This document shows, one piece after another, positions 52,123-61,130 of a stretch of 63,214 nt of DNA. The position numbers and the translations under genes are program-made. Source of the stretch: UBA1368 sp964563125 (GTDB lineage: Bacteria > Bacillota > Syntrophomonadia > Syntrophomonadales > Syntrophomonadaceae). The number at the start of each line of letters is the position of its first letter. Position 1 is the stretch's first letter. The stretch spans positions 1 to 63,214 of the forward strand of contig CAZLVY010000006.1 in the NCBI GenBank assembly GCA_964563125.1, given 5' to 3'. The notes below the pieces were generated by a model, which was not told the origin of the DNA, did not search any database, and saw only the letters and a list, made by a program, of their open reading frames with translations.

Positions 52123-54027
52123 TTAATCAGTATACATTGCATCGATTAAATCCTTGTATTTTTCCTGTACGACTTTCCTTTTAACCTTCATAGTAGGTGT
52201 AATTTCACCTGTTTCCTGTGAAAATTCTTTTTCAAGTAGAGTAAATTTCTTAATGTGTTCAACTTGCCCGAGGCTCTGTTGGCGATTATTTATGATTTTT
52301 TCATAGAATGCAATTACTTTAGGATGTTTGATCAGTTCAGACCGGTCATCAAAGGTAATACCTTCCTTAGCTGCCCAAGCCTCAAGGTTTACAAAGGTCG
52401 GGACAATCAGCGCCGAAATATATTTCTTGCCATCACCTACTACTGCTATATATTCGATGAAATGATCCTCGGCCATGATGAGTTCGATCATCTGCGGAGC
52501 AATATTCTTGCCCCCCGAAGTAATGATAAGGTCTTTTAGACGGTCAGTGATCCAAACATATCCGTCCTCGTCAATCTTTCCAATGTCGCCGCTTTTAAAC
52601 CATCCGTCTTCAGTGAATGCTTCTTTGGTCTGCTCAGGTTTTTTATAATATTCTTTGATTACATTAGGGCCTTTGGCTTGAATTTCACCGTTATCAGGAT
52701 CGATTCTGATATCCACCAGAGGCGCGGCAGGTCCAACTGAACCGAATTTGAAACAATGGGTGCCGTTCATGGCCAAAACCGGCGATGTTTCAGTAAGTCC
52801 GTAACCTGAAGTGATCAGTACACCGCAATAGAAGAAAAACTTCTCGATTTCCGGGTTGAGGGCCGCACCTCCATAGTTTAAATGATGCAAATTAGTGCCA
52901 AATAATGCCCGAACTTTATGAAGCACCAGTTTATCAGCGATTTTCCGTTTAAGTGTGAGACCAGCTCCCGGTTGGATCCCTGCTAAGACCAGATCCCCAT
53001 GTTGCTTTCCTACTGATACCGACCAATTGAAGATCTTTTGTTTCATCGGGGATGCATCTCTGATTCCAGTGTAGAGTGTCGAGTAAATCTTTTCAAATAG
53101 GCGGGGAGCACTGTTCATAACCGTCACATTGGTTTCGGCCAGGTATTGCAGGATCTCATTGTGGTCCTCGCAATAATACAGCTGCATGCCCATAGATAAA
53201 ATCCCTAATGACCAGGAGCTTTCCAGCACATGGGTCAACGGCAGCATGCACATCGAAGAATCGCCCTCCACAAAGCAGCCCAGCTCGGTGTAGCGCCCTA
53301 CACCCCAGGCATTATGCATCATGGTCTTATGAGTATGCACTGCGCCTTTTGGTTCGCCGGTGGTTCCGGAAGTATATATGATCATGGACATATCATCATA
53401 ACCGGCTCTTTTCATAATTTCTTCGATATCGCTTTTACGGGAAGCTTTTCTGCCCGCTTCCAGGAAGTCATCCCACATGATAACCCGTTTGTCATCATGA
53501 ATTTTAGTGCCGCGATGGAATACCACGATCTTTTCCAGCGACGGGCATTTGTCTAAGAGGGGATATGATTTGTCGTAATGAACCTGCCGGCCTACAAAAA
53601 GCACCTTGATCTCAGCATCATTGATTATATAGGCGGTTTCTTCTTCGGTATTGGTGGCGTAGATTGGGACACTAACACATCTCATCAGCATTGCACCTAA
53701 ATCAGATTGGTGCCATTCCGCGCGGTTAGCTGAGAAAATTCCGACTTTTTCTTCTTCTTTGATACCAGCATTGAGAAGTGCCGAAGCGACCGCAAACAAT
53801 ATTTCGCTCACTTGGTTCCAGGAAAATGTTTCCCACTCACCGTACGGTTTGTGGTGCATCACCGGCAAATCGCCATATTTTTTGGCATAATTAACAACCA
53901 TTATCGAACTGGTCTGCCATTCATCCAGATATTGCTGGAATTCCTTTTCTAGTGACGCCTTTTCTTTCTGATATTTTTCGGTGTAATTAATCCGTGGTGC
54001 AAGAGCCTTTAAAGTATCGTATGCCAT
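52123..54027 (-). CDS. Long-chain acyl-CoA synthetase (AMP-forming, FadD15-like)
   Basis: 634 residues from the ATG at 54027 (GGGGGAA upstream). P-loop MIIYTSGTTGEPKGAVHTH, TSGYGLTETSPVLAMNGTH, GWFKSGDIGKIDEDGYVWI and DRLKDLIITSGGKNIAPQ. The long form with ETAYIINDAEIKVLFVG belongs to the FadD15/ACSL branch that activates medium- and long-chain fatty acids, and is only distantly related to the 542-residue synthetase at 46.7 kb. Confidence 0.93.
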   Translation of the reverse strand: MAYDTLKALAPRINYTEKYQKEKASLEKEFQQYLDEWQTSSIMVVNYAKKYGDLPVMHHKPYGEWETFSWNQVSEILFAVASALLNAGIKEEEKVGIFSANRAEWHQSDLGAMLMRCVSVPIYATNTEEETAYIINDAEIKVLFVGRQVHYDKSYPLLDKCPSLEKIVVFHRGTKIHDDKRVIMWDDFLEAGRKASRKSDIEEIMKRAGYDDMSMIIYTSGTTGEPKGAVHTHKTMMHNAWGVGRYTELGCFVEGDSSMCMLPLTHVLESSWSLGILSMGMQLYYCEDHNEILQYLAETNVTVMNSAPRLFEKIYSTLYTGIRDASPMKQKIFNWSVSVGKQHGDLVLAGIQPGAGLTLKRKIADKLVLHKVRALFGTNLHHLNYGGAALNPEIEKFFFYCGVLITSGYGLTETSPVLAMNGTHCFKFGSVGPAAPLVDIRIDPDNGEIQAKGPNVIKEYYKKPEQTKEAFTEDGWFKSGDIGKIDEDGYVWITDRLKDLIITSGGKNIAPQMIELIMAEDHFIEYIAVVGDGKKYISALIVPTFVNLEAWAAKEGITFDDRSELIKHPKVIAFYEKIINNRQQSLGQVEHIKKFTLLEKEFSQETGEITPTMKVKRKVVQEKYKDLIDAMYTD

Positions 54028-54218
54028 CAAATTCCCCCTTAATATTACGTAATACAACATCACTAATTTCTTAATTTATATTATAACATTATATATTTGA
54101 GGTTCGTAATAAATTTCATTAATTCATCGCGGGTCTAAAACCAACTGGTGATACATGGCAGATATCCTGCGAGCATACCCCAAACAGCCTGTGATTAATA
54201 CTTGCGTTGGGATAATAA

Positions 54219-54524
54219 TTATAGCCAGGTCTCACAATATTCTTCCCCGACTTCCTGCACATATTGTTTAACTTCTTCAAAATCCGGAATTTCTACTTCT
54301 TCAATGTCAACACCGTAGTTACACAGAGGGCAAAACATACGAAATCCATAAAACATTTCACCTTCCCCATTGTGGATAGCTTGTATAACACTGATTACGG
54401 TGGGGCAGGTTTCTTCCTTTTGTGAATAATGTGCAGCCGTTTTTAAGGTCCAGTTGTATTCATTGGAAGATCTCTTACAGGTTGGACATTTGATTCTTAA
54501 TTCAGCCAAATTATTATTTCTCAT
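54219..54524 (-). CDS. Small CxxC zinc-ribbon-like protein, paralogue B
   Basis: 101 residues. IKCPTCKRSSNEYNWTLKTA and FCPLCNYG give two CxxC pairs spaced as in the 49081-49389 protein; KQYVQEVGEEYCETWL matches its tail. The two genes stand in opposite orientation about 5 kb apart. Function unknown. Confidence 0.75.
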   Translation of the reverse strand: MRNNNLAELRIKCPTCKRSSNEYNWTLKTAAHYSQKEETCPTVISVIQAIHNGEGEMFYGFRMFCPLCNYGVDIEEVEIPDFEEVKQYVQEVGEEYCETWL

Positions 54525-54603
54525 TTTATTCGCCCCTGAATAGAGTTATTTATCATATCGTTACATAAAATTAACCTTTTGTTAATCCTGCTCAAGAATA
54601 AAA

Positions 54604-54634
54604 GCAACATTGAGGCCTGACCCCTTTGGAAACA
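54604..54634. repeat. Short dispersed repeat (family 2)
   Basis: GCAACATTGAGGCCTGACCCC followed by TTTGGAAACA. Same motif as at 55.6, 56.8 and 60.4 kb and, reversed, at the assembly gap. Confidence 0.6.
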
Positions 54635-54635
54635 T

Positions 54636-55475
54636 CTAAAAACCGGGGATGGGCATCTGAACGCCTAAGAGACAGTCACGGGCAGTCATGACCAGCAGTT
54701 TGCCGTCTGCTCCGGCAAAGGCGCAGTTAGCGGGGGGCCTGTCAGTAGATATGGTGCCTAGAAGATTACCTTCCGGAGTTAAAACTGCTATACCTTTCCA
54801 ACCCGCCACATAAATGTTACCGGCTATGTCAACTGCTATTCCGTCAGGATAAGTAACTTCGGCAAACTGGCGGGGATTGCTGGTTGCACCATCATCTCCA
54901 ACATTAAGTACCAGAAGCAGGTCGGCTTCAGTTAAGGCCAGATACATAGTCTTTTCATCAGGAGAAAAAGCTAACCCATTTAGATACTGATTATATTTGC
55001 CTTCCAGAATCTGTCTCCCATCAGGGGTAATTCTGTACAATCCCATAAAATCCAGTTCAGGTGTACGGCCATTCAAGCCATAAGGCGGATCGGTAAAGTA
55101 AATCATACCATCGGAACGAACTGCAATATCATTGGGAGAGTGCAGTTTTTTATCCATATAGTGACTGGCAACTGTTTGAACAGTACCGTTTTTTAGCAGC
55201 CGGGTTAAGGTCCGCGAGCCATGCTCTGCTGCCAGCAGTTCCCCATTCAAATCATATGCCAAACCATTAGCGTTGCCGCTGGGCCTGCGCATTACATCTA
55301 TTTTATTGGGCGGTGTCCAGCGGTATATAGTATTACCGGCAATATCACTAAACAGTAAGAACTCTTGCTGCCGATTCCATACAGGTCCTTCCGTAAACAT
55401 AAACCCATCAGCTATAAGAAAAGATTTGCCGATATTGCTAAAATCGAGTGGGGAGAAATGCGGGGAATTATTCAT
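54636..55475 (-). CDS. SMP-30/gluconolactonase-like protein
   Basis: 279 residues, six-bladed propeller family. Metal ligands are suggested by the Glu in MFTEGPVWNRQQEFLLFSD, the Asn in LHSPNDIAVRSDGMIYFTD, and the NGLAFSPDEKTMYLA segment with its Asn/Asp. Such enzymes hydrolyse sugar lactones or act on phosphotriesters; substrate unknown. It is divergent from a sugar/alcohol dehydrogenase gene, which supports a polyol or lactone role. Confidence 0.85.
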   Translation of the reverse strand: MNNSPHFSPLDFSNIGKSFLIADGFMFTEGPVWNRQQEFLLFSDIAGNTIYRWTPPNKIDVMRRPSGNANGLAYDLNGELLAAEHGSRTLTRLLKNGTVQTVASHYMDKKLHSPNDIAVRSDGMIYFTDPPYGLNGRTPELDFMGLYRITPDGRQILEGKYNQYLNGLAFSPDEKTMYLALTEADLLLVLNVGDDGATSNPRQFAEVTYPDGIAVDIAGNIYVAGWKGIAVLTPEGNLLGTISTDRPPANCAFAGADGKLLVMTARDCLLGVQMPIPGF

Positions 55476-55566
55476 TATTAACCATTCCTTATCATATTTT
55501 TACTATTAGACAATTTTAACCTTAAGTGTTCTAAAAGATAAAGGCCTAAATGAATTTATGCGGCAG

Positions 55567-55610
55567 AAGCAACGTTTCGGCAACATTGGTGCCTGACCCC
55601 AAAAGCAACA
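55567..55610. repeat. Short dispersed repeat (family 2)
   Basis: AGCAACGTTTCGGCAACATT next to GGTGCCTGACCCC and AAAAGCAACA, in the spacer between divergent lactonase and dehydrogenase genes. Confidence 0.6.
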
Positions 55611-55703
55611 ATAAGTTTTTTCATATGTTTATCATCAGAACTTACTATTATTCAGGCTTAACGCATTGTGCTAGCATAAAAATAAATGATGGGAGATGCG
55701 CGA

Positions 55704-56732
55704 ATGAAAGCTTTGATGAAAATTGCCAGAGGAATTGGGCAGATAGAATTACGTGATATTCCCAAACCTCAATGTCAGGATGATCAGGTGCTGATTCAGA
55801 TAAAGGCAGTTGGTTTATGTGGATCTGATGTGCATATCGAACAAGACGATATCCCTTATGAGGCGCCTGTAGTTTTAGGACATGAGTTCTGTGGTATTAT
55901 CGTCGAAAAAGGCAGGAACGTTGAAAGTTTAGAAATCGGTGACCGGGTAGTGGTGGAGAATGTTGACAGCGGCTGCGGAAAATGCTCTATGTGTTTAACC
56001 GGACATCACCATATTTGTGCAACCAGAAAAGTTCAGGGTATTAGTATAAATGGCGGTTTTACGGATTATGTTGCCTGCAGGGAAAGAAATGTTTATAAAA
56101 TTCCTGATAACATATCTTTTGAGGAAGCTGCTTTGATGGAACCGGTTACGGTTTGTGCCCACGCCATATTAGAACAGACTCCTGTAAAACCAGGTGATGT
56201 AGTTTTGATAACAGGTCCGGGCAGTATAGGAATCATTGCTGCTATGATTGCAAAAGCATCAGGAGCACAGGTTATTTTAGCCGGTACCAGCAGTGATGCT
56301 AATCGTTTGGAAATCGCCAAATCATTAGGGATAGATAAAGTTGTAAATATTGAAGCCGAGGACTTGTTTAGTATTGTTTTCGATGCAACTGACAATGCCG
56401 GTGCAGATGTGGTTCTGGAATGCTCCGGTGCAGCTGCGACAGTATTTTCAAATTTATGCATGTTAAAAACGCGGGGAGTTTATAATCAGATAGGAGTATT
56501 AGGTGCCGATGTTAATTTTAATTTCAACATAGCCCTTATAAAAGAAGCCACTATAAAAGGTTCTTTATCCCATTCCGACTATGCCTGGAAAAAAGCCATC
56601 AAGATGGTAGCGTCGCAGCAAATTTCATTAAAGCCCTTGATTACGCACAGATTCAAGTTGGATGAATGGGAAAAAGCTTTCCAGGCCTTTAAAGACAAAG
56701 AGGGAGTAAAAATAATTTTTACCATGGAATAA
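55704..56732 (+). CDS. Zinc-dependent medium-chain alcohol/polyol dehydrogenase
   Basis: 342 residues from the ATG at 55704. Catalytic Zn Cys in GLCGSDVH, GHE motif (LGHEFCG), structural Zn cysteines in CGKCSMCLTGHHHIC, NAD fold VLITGPGSIGIIAAMIAK. Resembles sorbitol/threonine dehydrogenases; the divergent SMP-30 lactonase suggests sugar or polyol oxidation. A hairpin ATCCCTG/CAGGGAT follows but lacks a T-run. Confidence 0.9.
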   Translation: MKALMKIARGIGQIELRDIPKPQCQDDQVLIQIKAVGLCGSDVHIEQDDIPYEAPVVLGHEFCGIIVEKGRNVESLEIGDRVVVENVDSGCGKCSMCLTGHHHICATRKVQGISINGGFTDYVACRERNVYKIPDNISFEEAALMEPVTVCAHAILEQTPVKPGDVVLITGPGSIGIIAAMIAKASGAQVILAGTSSDANRLEIAKSLGIDKVVNIEAEDLFSIVFDATDNAGADVVLECSGAAATVFSNLCMLKTRGVYNQIGVLGADVNFNFNIALIKEATIKGSLSHSDYAWKKAIKMVASQQISLKPLITHRFKLDEWEKAFQAFKDKEGVKIIFTME

Positions 56733-56787
56733 AAAACAAATCCCTGTAGGATGCAGGGATACATATGAAGCTTAGTAGTATTTATAA

Positions 56788-56837
56788 GGGTCAGGCACCA
56801 TCTCGGCAACATGAAGCCTGACCCCCTTGGCAACATT
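56788..56837. repeat. Inverted pair of short dispersed repeats (family 2)
   Basis: GGGTCAGGCACC and GAAGCCTGACCC face each other around CGGCAACAT, forming a hairpin between convergent genes, followed by TTGGCAACATT. Confidence 0.65.
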
Positions 56838-57723
56838 AGGCGAGTTTCATGGTTAATTCGATGAAGGAATTTAAGAGTGGGGTATGAAACTTATCCTTAT
56901 GCCATATTAATCGAAATTCGCGGGAAATCGGTATATCTTTTATTGCGACTTTGGCGAGACGGCCGCTATCTATTTCATCTTTTACTGCCAGTTGGGATAC
57001 GAAGGCAATACCGATATCCTCCATGACTGCTCTTTTGATAGCTTCGGTATTATTGAGCACATGCCAGGTTTTATAATTGACTTTGTTTTTTTGCAATACT
57101 TTTTCTACCACTTCCCGGGTCCCGCTGCCCTGTTCACGCAGAATCAGAGGTTGCCCGGCAATTTCTTCCGGTGCAATGATAGTTTTGCCTTGCTTTATCC
57201 ATTCGTGCCGGGGAGAACAGATTAGCCACAGTTCATCATCTTTAACCTTTTGCACTACTATCTCGGGTGAATGGACCAAACCCTCCACAAATCCCATATC
57301 CAGACGATTTTCCAGCAGCATTTCTTCCACAACACTGGTATTGTCAATAACAAAAGTGCTCTGAATGTCATGGTATTGCTGTTTGAACTGCCCAACCAGC
57401 ATTGGCAGCAGATAAATCCCGATAGTGGTACTGGCTCCCAGGCGCAAGCGTCCAATTCTGTTATTAGTTATTTCCAGCATATGCGATTCGGCTTCCTCAA
57501 CCAGGGACAGAATTTTTTTACTGTATTTATAGAGCACTTCCCCGGCAAAAGTCAGATGCATTTTGCGGTTTATCCGGTCAAAAAGTTTGAGCCCCAGATT
57601 TTCCTCCAAATCAGCAATGGTCTGACTAACCGCTGGCTGAGTCATATAAAGCTGGCGGGCCGCTTCGGTTACATTGCTAAGTTCAGCTACTAAACTAAAT
57701 AATTCCAGTTGTCTTAGATTCAC
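56836..57723 (-). CDS. LysR-family transcriptional regulator
   Basis: 295 residues. N-terminal winged helix (LRQLELFSLVAELSNVTEAARQLYMTQPAVSQTIADLE), then a periplasmic-binding-like effector domain with REQGSGTREVVEKVL, seen in the CysL/CbbR-type branch. Convergent with the Zn dehydrogenase; target unknown. Confidence 0.92.
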   Translation of the reverse strand: MNLRQLELFSLVAELSNVTEAARQLYMTQPAVSQTIADLEENLGLKLFDRINRKMHLTFAGEVLYKYSKKILSLVEEAESHMLEITNNRIGRLRLGASTTIGIYLLPMLVGQFKQQYHDIQSTFVIDNTSVVEEMLLENRLDMGFVEGLVHSPEIVVQKVKDDELWLICSPRHEWIKQGKTIIAPEEIAGQPLILREQGSGTREVVEKVLQKNKVNYKTWHVLNNTEAIKRAVMEDIGIAFVSQLAVKDEIDSGRLAKVAIKDIPISREFRLIWHKDKFHTPLLNSFIELTMKLA

Positions 57724-57772
57724 AAGCCCTGGCCTCCTTACCAGCTTTATAGCAATCGTTTGCTTATACAGT

Positions 57773-58672
57773 CTAATTTTCCTCTTTTTCTTCCCCTGGT
57801 TGTTTCATTAATTCGATCATATCTAACAGCAGTTGTCTTTCCTCATTAGTTGACTTCTCGAGGAATACTTTTACTTCATGGTACTGGACATCCATAGGAC
57901 TGCGATAGGTATTAAGTCTTTCAATGATCCCTACCAGCCCTTCCAGCTCTTTATCGGTCCAGGCTGCAATCAGATCGATCACCTGCCTGATTTCAGGTCG
58001 CTTGAGAGCAGTTTTTAAAGCATTGGAATTAGTTTGATCACGATAATATTCATCTTCAATATCCATTACAAAGTAGACGCTGCTTATACCGAATATATCA
58101 GCCAGATTATTAAGAATTTTTAATGATGGCTGAGTACGGTCAGTTTCTAATTGGGTAATCATGCTATAGGAAACTCCCAGCATTTCCCCCAGTTCTTTCT
58201 GCGTTATACCCATTGCTTCACGCAGACGGCGAACTTTCTGGCCTAGAGTTTCTTCCATATCAGTTGGCAAGAGGCTGCCGGTAGGAACATCCAAAACCTG
58301 GCTGATTTTCTCCAGCGTTTTTAGGGATGGTGTAGCTAAAGACCTTTCAATCTCACTGAGATGGGCCGCCGACAGTCCGGCCTGACGACCCAGCTCATTT
58401 AAGCTCAGGCCTCTTTCTTCACGATAAAATCTAAGGCGCGAACCTACCGACTGGTTCCCCGTCTCTCCATTACGCCGGTAGTATTTTCTGGTATTGTTTT
58501 CCGGCTCATTGTCCAGAACTCTTGCCATCTGCAATAATTTATCAGCAGATATCTCTTTTCCCTCTTCTATATCAATAACCGACGAAAGAGCAGTGTTCAG
58601 CTGCCGGGCTAATTCTTCCAATGAAATTCCTTGTTCCTGCCGCCATTTCTGCAGCTGCTTTCCCAGTAACAT
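57773..58672 (-). CDS. XRE-family regulator with three tandem HTH domains
   Basis: 299 residues. Three HTH_XRE domains: about 4-56 (GKQLQKWRQEQGISLEELAR), 76-130 (SRLRFYREERGLSLNELGRQ) and 143-198 (QKVRRLREAMGITQKELGEM), then a helical C-terminus of about 95 residues (VIDLIAAWTDKELEGLVGIIE). Most XRE proteins have one such domain. No sensor domain recognised. Confidence 0.88.
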   Translation of the reverse strand: MLLGKQLQKWRQEQGISLEELARQLNTALSSVIDIEEGKEISADKLLQMARVLDNEPENNTRKYYRRNGETGNQSVGSRLRFYREERGLSLNELGRQAGLSAAHLSEIERSLATPSLKTLEKISQVLDVPTGSLLPTDMEETLGQKVRRLREAMGITQKELGEMLGVSYSMITQLETDRTQPSLKILNNLADIFGISSVYFVMDIEDEYYRDQTNSNALKTALKRPEIRQVIDLIAAWTDKELEGLVGIIERLNTYRSPMDVQYHEVKVFLEKSTNEERQLLLDMIELMKQPGEEKEEN

Positions 58673-58715
58673 ATTTTACCCTCCTGATAAATATACAATT
58701 GAATATTTTATCAAA

Positions 58716-59093
58716 TTAATTAGTAGTCTCTATAAATTCTATGAGCTGAATCGCATTACCTTCCGGATCTTCTATAAAAGCAATTTTTCGGGTCGGAATA
58801 AATTGTGAAGGTTCCATTATAAAGGTAACCGCATGCTCTTTAAGCTTCCTGCAGTATTCTTCCAGGTTATCTACACATAAAGCCAGATGCCCAAATCCAT
58901 GGTCACATTTTTGCCGCTCTTCATCATAAGCAGGTTCGATCTCCAGCATCATGTTTTCATCACCTACAAAATAAAATGGCTGCCCGGCAAGGATTACTGT
59001 TTCAATCAGCTTAAATCCCAGAACCCTAGTATAAAAATCCATCGCCTTCCCAACATCTCGCACCCGTACGCCAAAATGATGAATTCGCATCAT
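58716..59093 (-). CDS. VOC/glyoxalase-family protein
   Basis: About 125 residues. Two ATGs in tandem (59093, 59090) follow AGGGGG; the second has the better spacing. Paired beta-alpha-beta-beta-beta modules: RIHHFGVRVRDVGKAMDFY ... GHLALCVDNLEEYC ... FIEDPEGNAIQLIEF. Likely metal ligands are His5, a central Glu, the His in FGHLAL and the final Glu. It starts where the class III aminotransferase ends, so they are cotranscribed. Confidence 0.85.
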   Translation of the reverse strand: MMRIHHFGVRVRDVGKAMDFYTRVLGFKLIETVILAGQPFYFVGDENMMLEIEPAYDEERQKCDHGFGHLALCVDNLEEYCRKLKEHAVTFIMEPSQFIPTRKIAFIEDPEGNAIQLIEFIETTN

Positions 59094-59100
59094 TAGCCCC

Positions 59101-60225
59101 CTATTCAAACGCTTTTTTAGTTAGTCTGAAGCATTCCTCTGTTACCTGCAGAGTTTTATTTATGTCTTCAACTGTATGGGCACCGGATAGGAACCAGTTA
59201 TGGTGCGGATGTAAAAATATACCTCTTTTAGCGGCTTCACCGCAGAAGAAACGATTAACGGAAAAATCATTATCCCCTTCAAAACGCATGAAAGGTATGG
59301 CCGGAGGTCCGGTATAGATTATTTTAAGCCCTGCTGCTGCAGCCTGCTCCACAATCCCCTGTTTTAATTTTGTCCCCATTTCTTTTACATAATCTACGAT
59401 TCCGTCCCGCACAATAACTTTCATAGTAGTAATGGCTGCTGCCATCGGTACTCCACTGAAATAGTGAGTACCAGTAAAGAATGCTCCCTCAGCAGCACCT
59501 TTATAAAGGGCTTTACCGGTCATGGCAGAAATAGGATAACCATTAGCCATGGCTTTACCGAAGCAGACCAGATCTGGATCTGCTCCAAAATAGCAATGGG
59601 AGCCATTTTCATGTAAACGGAACCCACAGCGGATATCGTCAATCATCATCAACATTCCTTCCCGGTCGCACATTTCACGCAGTTCCTTATAAAAACCGGG
59701 CACAGGCATCTGCTGATCGGCTAATGCCGGATGATGGTGAGGAGTTAGCATAATGCCGGCAATTTGTCCACTGTTATCAGCTATTATTTTCTTTAATTGT
59801 TCCATATCATTATAGTTAAAATAAAGTATATGGGCTTGATATTCGGGGGGAATGCCGAAGTTTGAATGAGTACACCAGTAGTGGGAACCATGATAAGCAC
59901 CTTCGGCCAGAATAATTTTGTTTTTGCCGGTATATGCGCGGGCAATAGTAGTTGCATAGGTGGTCACATCAGAACCGTTTTTGGCAAATACCACCCAATC
60001 CTGTCCATGTATTTGCTCAACCATAGCTTCGGCAAGCTCATTCCAGCGACTACCGGGCAGGGTAAAACAGTCACCATTTTTCATTTGCTCTATAGCTGCT
60101 GCGTCCACTTCTTCATTACACAAACCTATTATATTGGTTCCGAAAGAGCACATGTAATCAATATATTCATTGCCGTCCACATCCCATATATGACTTCCTT
60201 TACCCCGGTTTGCTTTAGCATACAA
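59101..60225 (-). CDS. Class III aminotransferase, glutamate-1-semialdehyde aminotransferase-like, N-terminus missing
   Basis: 374 residues from TTG at 60225. PLP Lys in CFGKAMANGYPISAMTG, Asp pair in LMMIDDIRCGFRL, and TGTHYFSGVPMAAAI. It begins at YAKANRGKGSHIWDVDGNEY, which in relatives follows 35-40 residues containing the ERAxxxIPGG motif. The frame stays open upstream for only about 15 codons (to a TGA), and there is no ribosome binding site at the TTG. Either the 5' end decayed or an unusual start is used. The active-site body is intact. Confidence 0.75.
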   Translation of the reverse strand: MYAKANRGKGSHIWDVDGNEYIDYMCSFGTNIIGLCNEEVDAAAIEQMKNGDCFTLPGSRWNELAEAMVEQIHGQDWVVFAKNGSDVTTYATTIARAYTGKNKIILAEGAYHGSHYWCTHSNFGIPPEYQAHILYFNYNDMEQLKKIIADNSGQIAGIMLTPHHHPALADQQMPVPGFYKELREMCDREGMLMMIDDIRCGFRLHENGSHCYFGADPDLVCFGKAMANGYPISAMTGKALYKGAAEGAFFTGTHYFSGVPMAAAITTMKVIVRDGIVDYVKEMGTKLKQGIVEQAAAAGLKIIYTGPPAIPFMRFEGDNDFSVNRFFCGEAAKRGIFLHPHHNWFLSGAHTVEDINKTLQVTEECFRLTKKAFE

Positions 60226-60369
60226 TAAGAATTCTATTAAAATTCTGCTTGATTTGTATGCTGGCTTTCACGCTCTTAGTATCTATGTGAAAATACTAAC
60301 ACCGATTTTTTCATAAGTATAATTGCTTGATTTTATATTCATCATTAGCAATTGGTTATGCGAAAAAGT

Positions 60370-60405
60370 TTCGGCAACATTGAAGCCTGACCCCGATGGC
60401 AACAA
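60370..60405. repeat. Short dispersed repeat (family 2)
   Basis: TTTCGGCAACATTGAAGCC then TGACCCCGATGGCAACA, in the spacer before the HAD nucleotidase gene. Confidence 0.6.
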
Positions 60406-60480
60406 AAGGGGCTTGAAATTAGTGAGGGTAAAGAAGTAGGATAGTAAGTGACGGAATTTTTGGGGGGAGGAGAATATAAA

Positions 60481-61074
60481 GTGAAAATTGGTATAGATAT
60501 TGATAATACCATATCCTATACAACTGAAATGATAATGCATTATGCCCGCATCTTTGGCCAGGAAAGAGGCTTGAATATAGTTCCGGATCCCAGCTATTAT
60601 TATCTGGAGGATGCCCTGGGATGGGATAAAGAAACCGCGGAAATTTTTCTGGATCAAAATCTGCACAGTATTTATAACGATATTCAGCCCAAAGAAAAAG
60701 CTGCCGAAGTTATCCGGGAACTAAAAAAAGACCATGAGCTGATTCTGATTACTTCCCGCAACCGCAGATTTCATAATGTGGAGCAGGTAACAGCTGATTG
60801 GCTGCATAGAAACGGCATAGTCTATGATAAGTTAATCCTAAACGCTACTGAGAATATGCACTTTTTCAGCAAACTCAAGGTATGCATGGATAACAGTGTA
60901 GATGTGATGATAGAAGACCATCATGAATTGATACAGGAAATATGCCCGGTGCTGCCGGTATTAGTTTTTGACTACCCTTATAACAGTCATCTGACCAATG
61001 ACAATATAATCAGGGTCAAAAACTGGGGGGAAATTAAGACCTGGATCGATGATTTTGCCAGGCAGCGTGCCTAA
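60481..61074 (+). CDS. HAD-superfamily 5'(3')-nucleotidase-like phosphatase
   Basis: 197 residues. GTG at 60481, ten bases after GGGGGGAGGAG. HAD motif I GIDIDNTIS (DxDxT), motif II in LILITSRN, and motif III/IV region CMDNSVDVMIEDHHELI. Resembles the NT5C/DUF-type cytosolic nucleotidases of Firmicutes; the exact substrate is unknown. Confidence 0.82.
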   Translation: MKIGIDIDNTISYTTEMIMHYARIFGQERGLNIVPDPSYYYLEDALGWDKETAEIFLDQNLHSIYNDIQPKEKAAEVIRELKKDHELILITSRNRRFHNVEQVTADWLHRNGIVYDKLILNATENMHFFSKLKVCMDNSVDVMIEDHHELIQEICPVLPVLVFDYPYNSHLTNDNIIRVKNWGEIKTWIDDFARQRA

Positions 61075-61086
61075 TAGAAATATTAA

Positions 61087-61117
61087 ATGGACAGTACCTT
61101 TGCCGGCACTGTCCATT
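61087..61117 (+). terminator. Terminator-like hairpin
   Basis: AATGGACAGT / ACTGTCCATT followed by CTTAATTT, 13 bases after the nucleotidase stop. Confidence 0.55.
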
Positions 61118-61130
61118 CTTAATTTAATGG

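Noticed and set aside
56740..56760. ATCCCTG/CAGGGAT hairpin as a terminator
   Set aside because: No T-run follows it; termination function is not supported.
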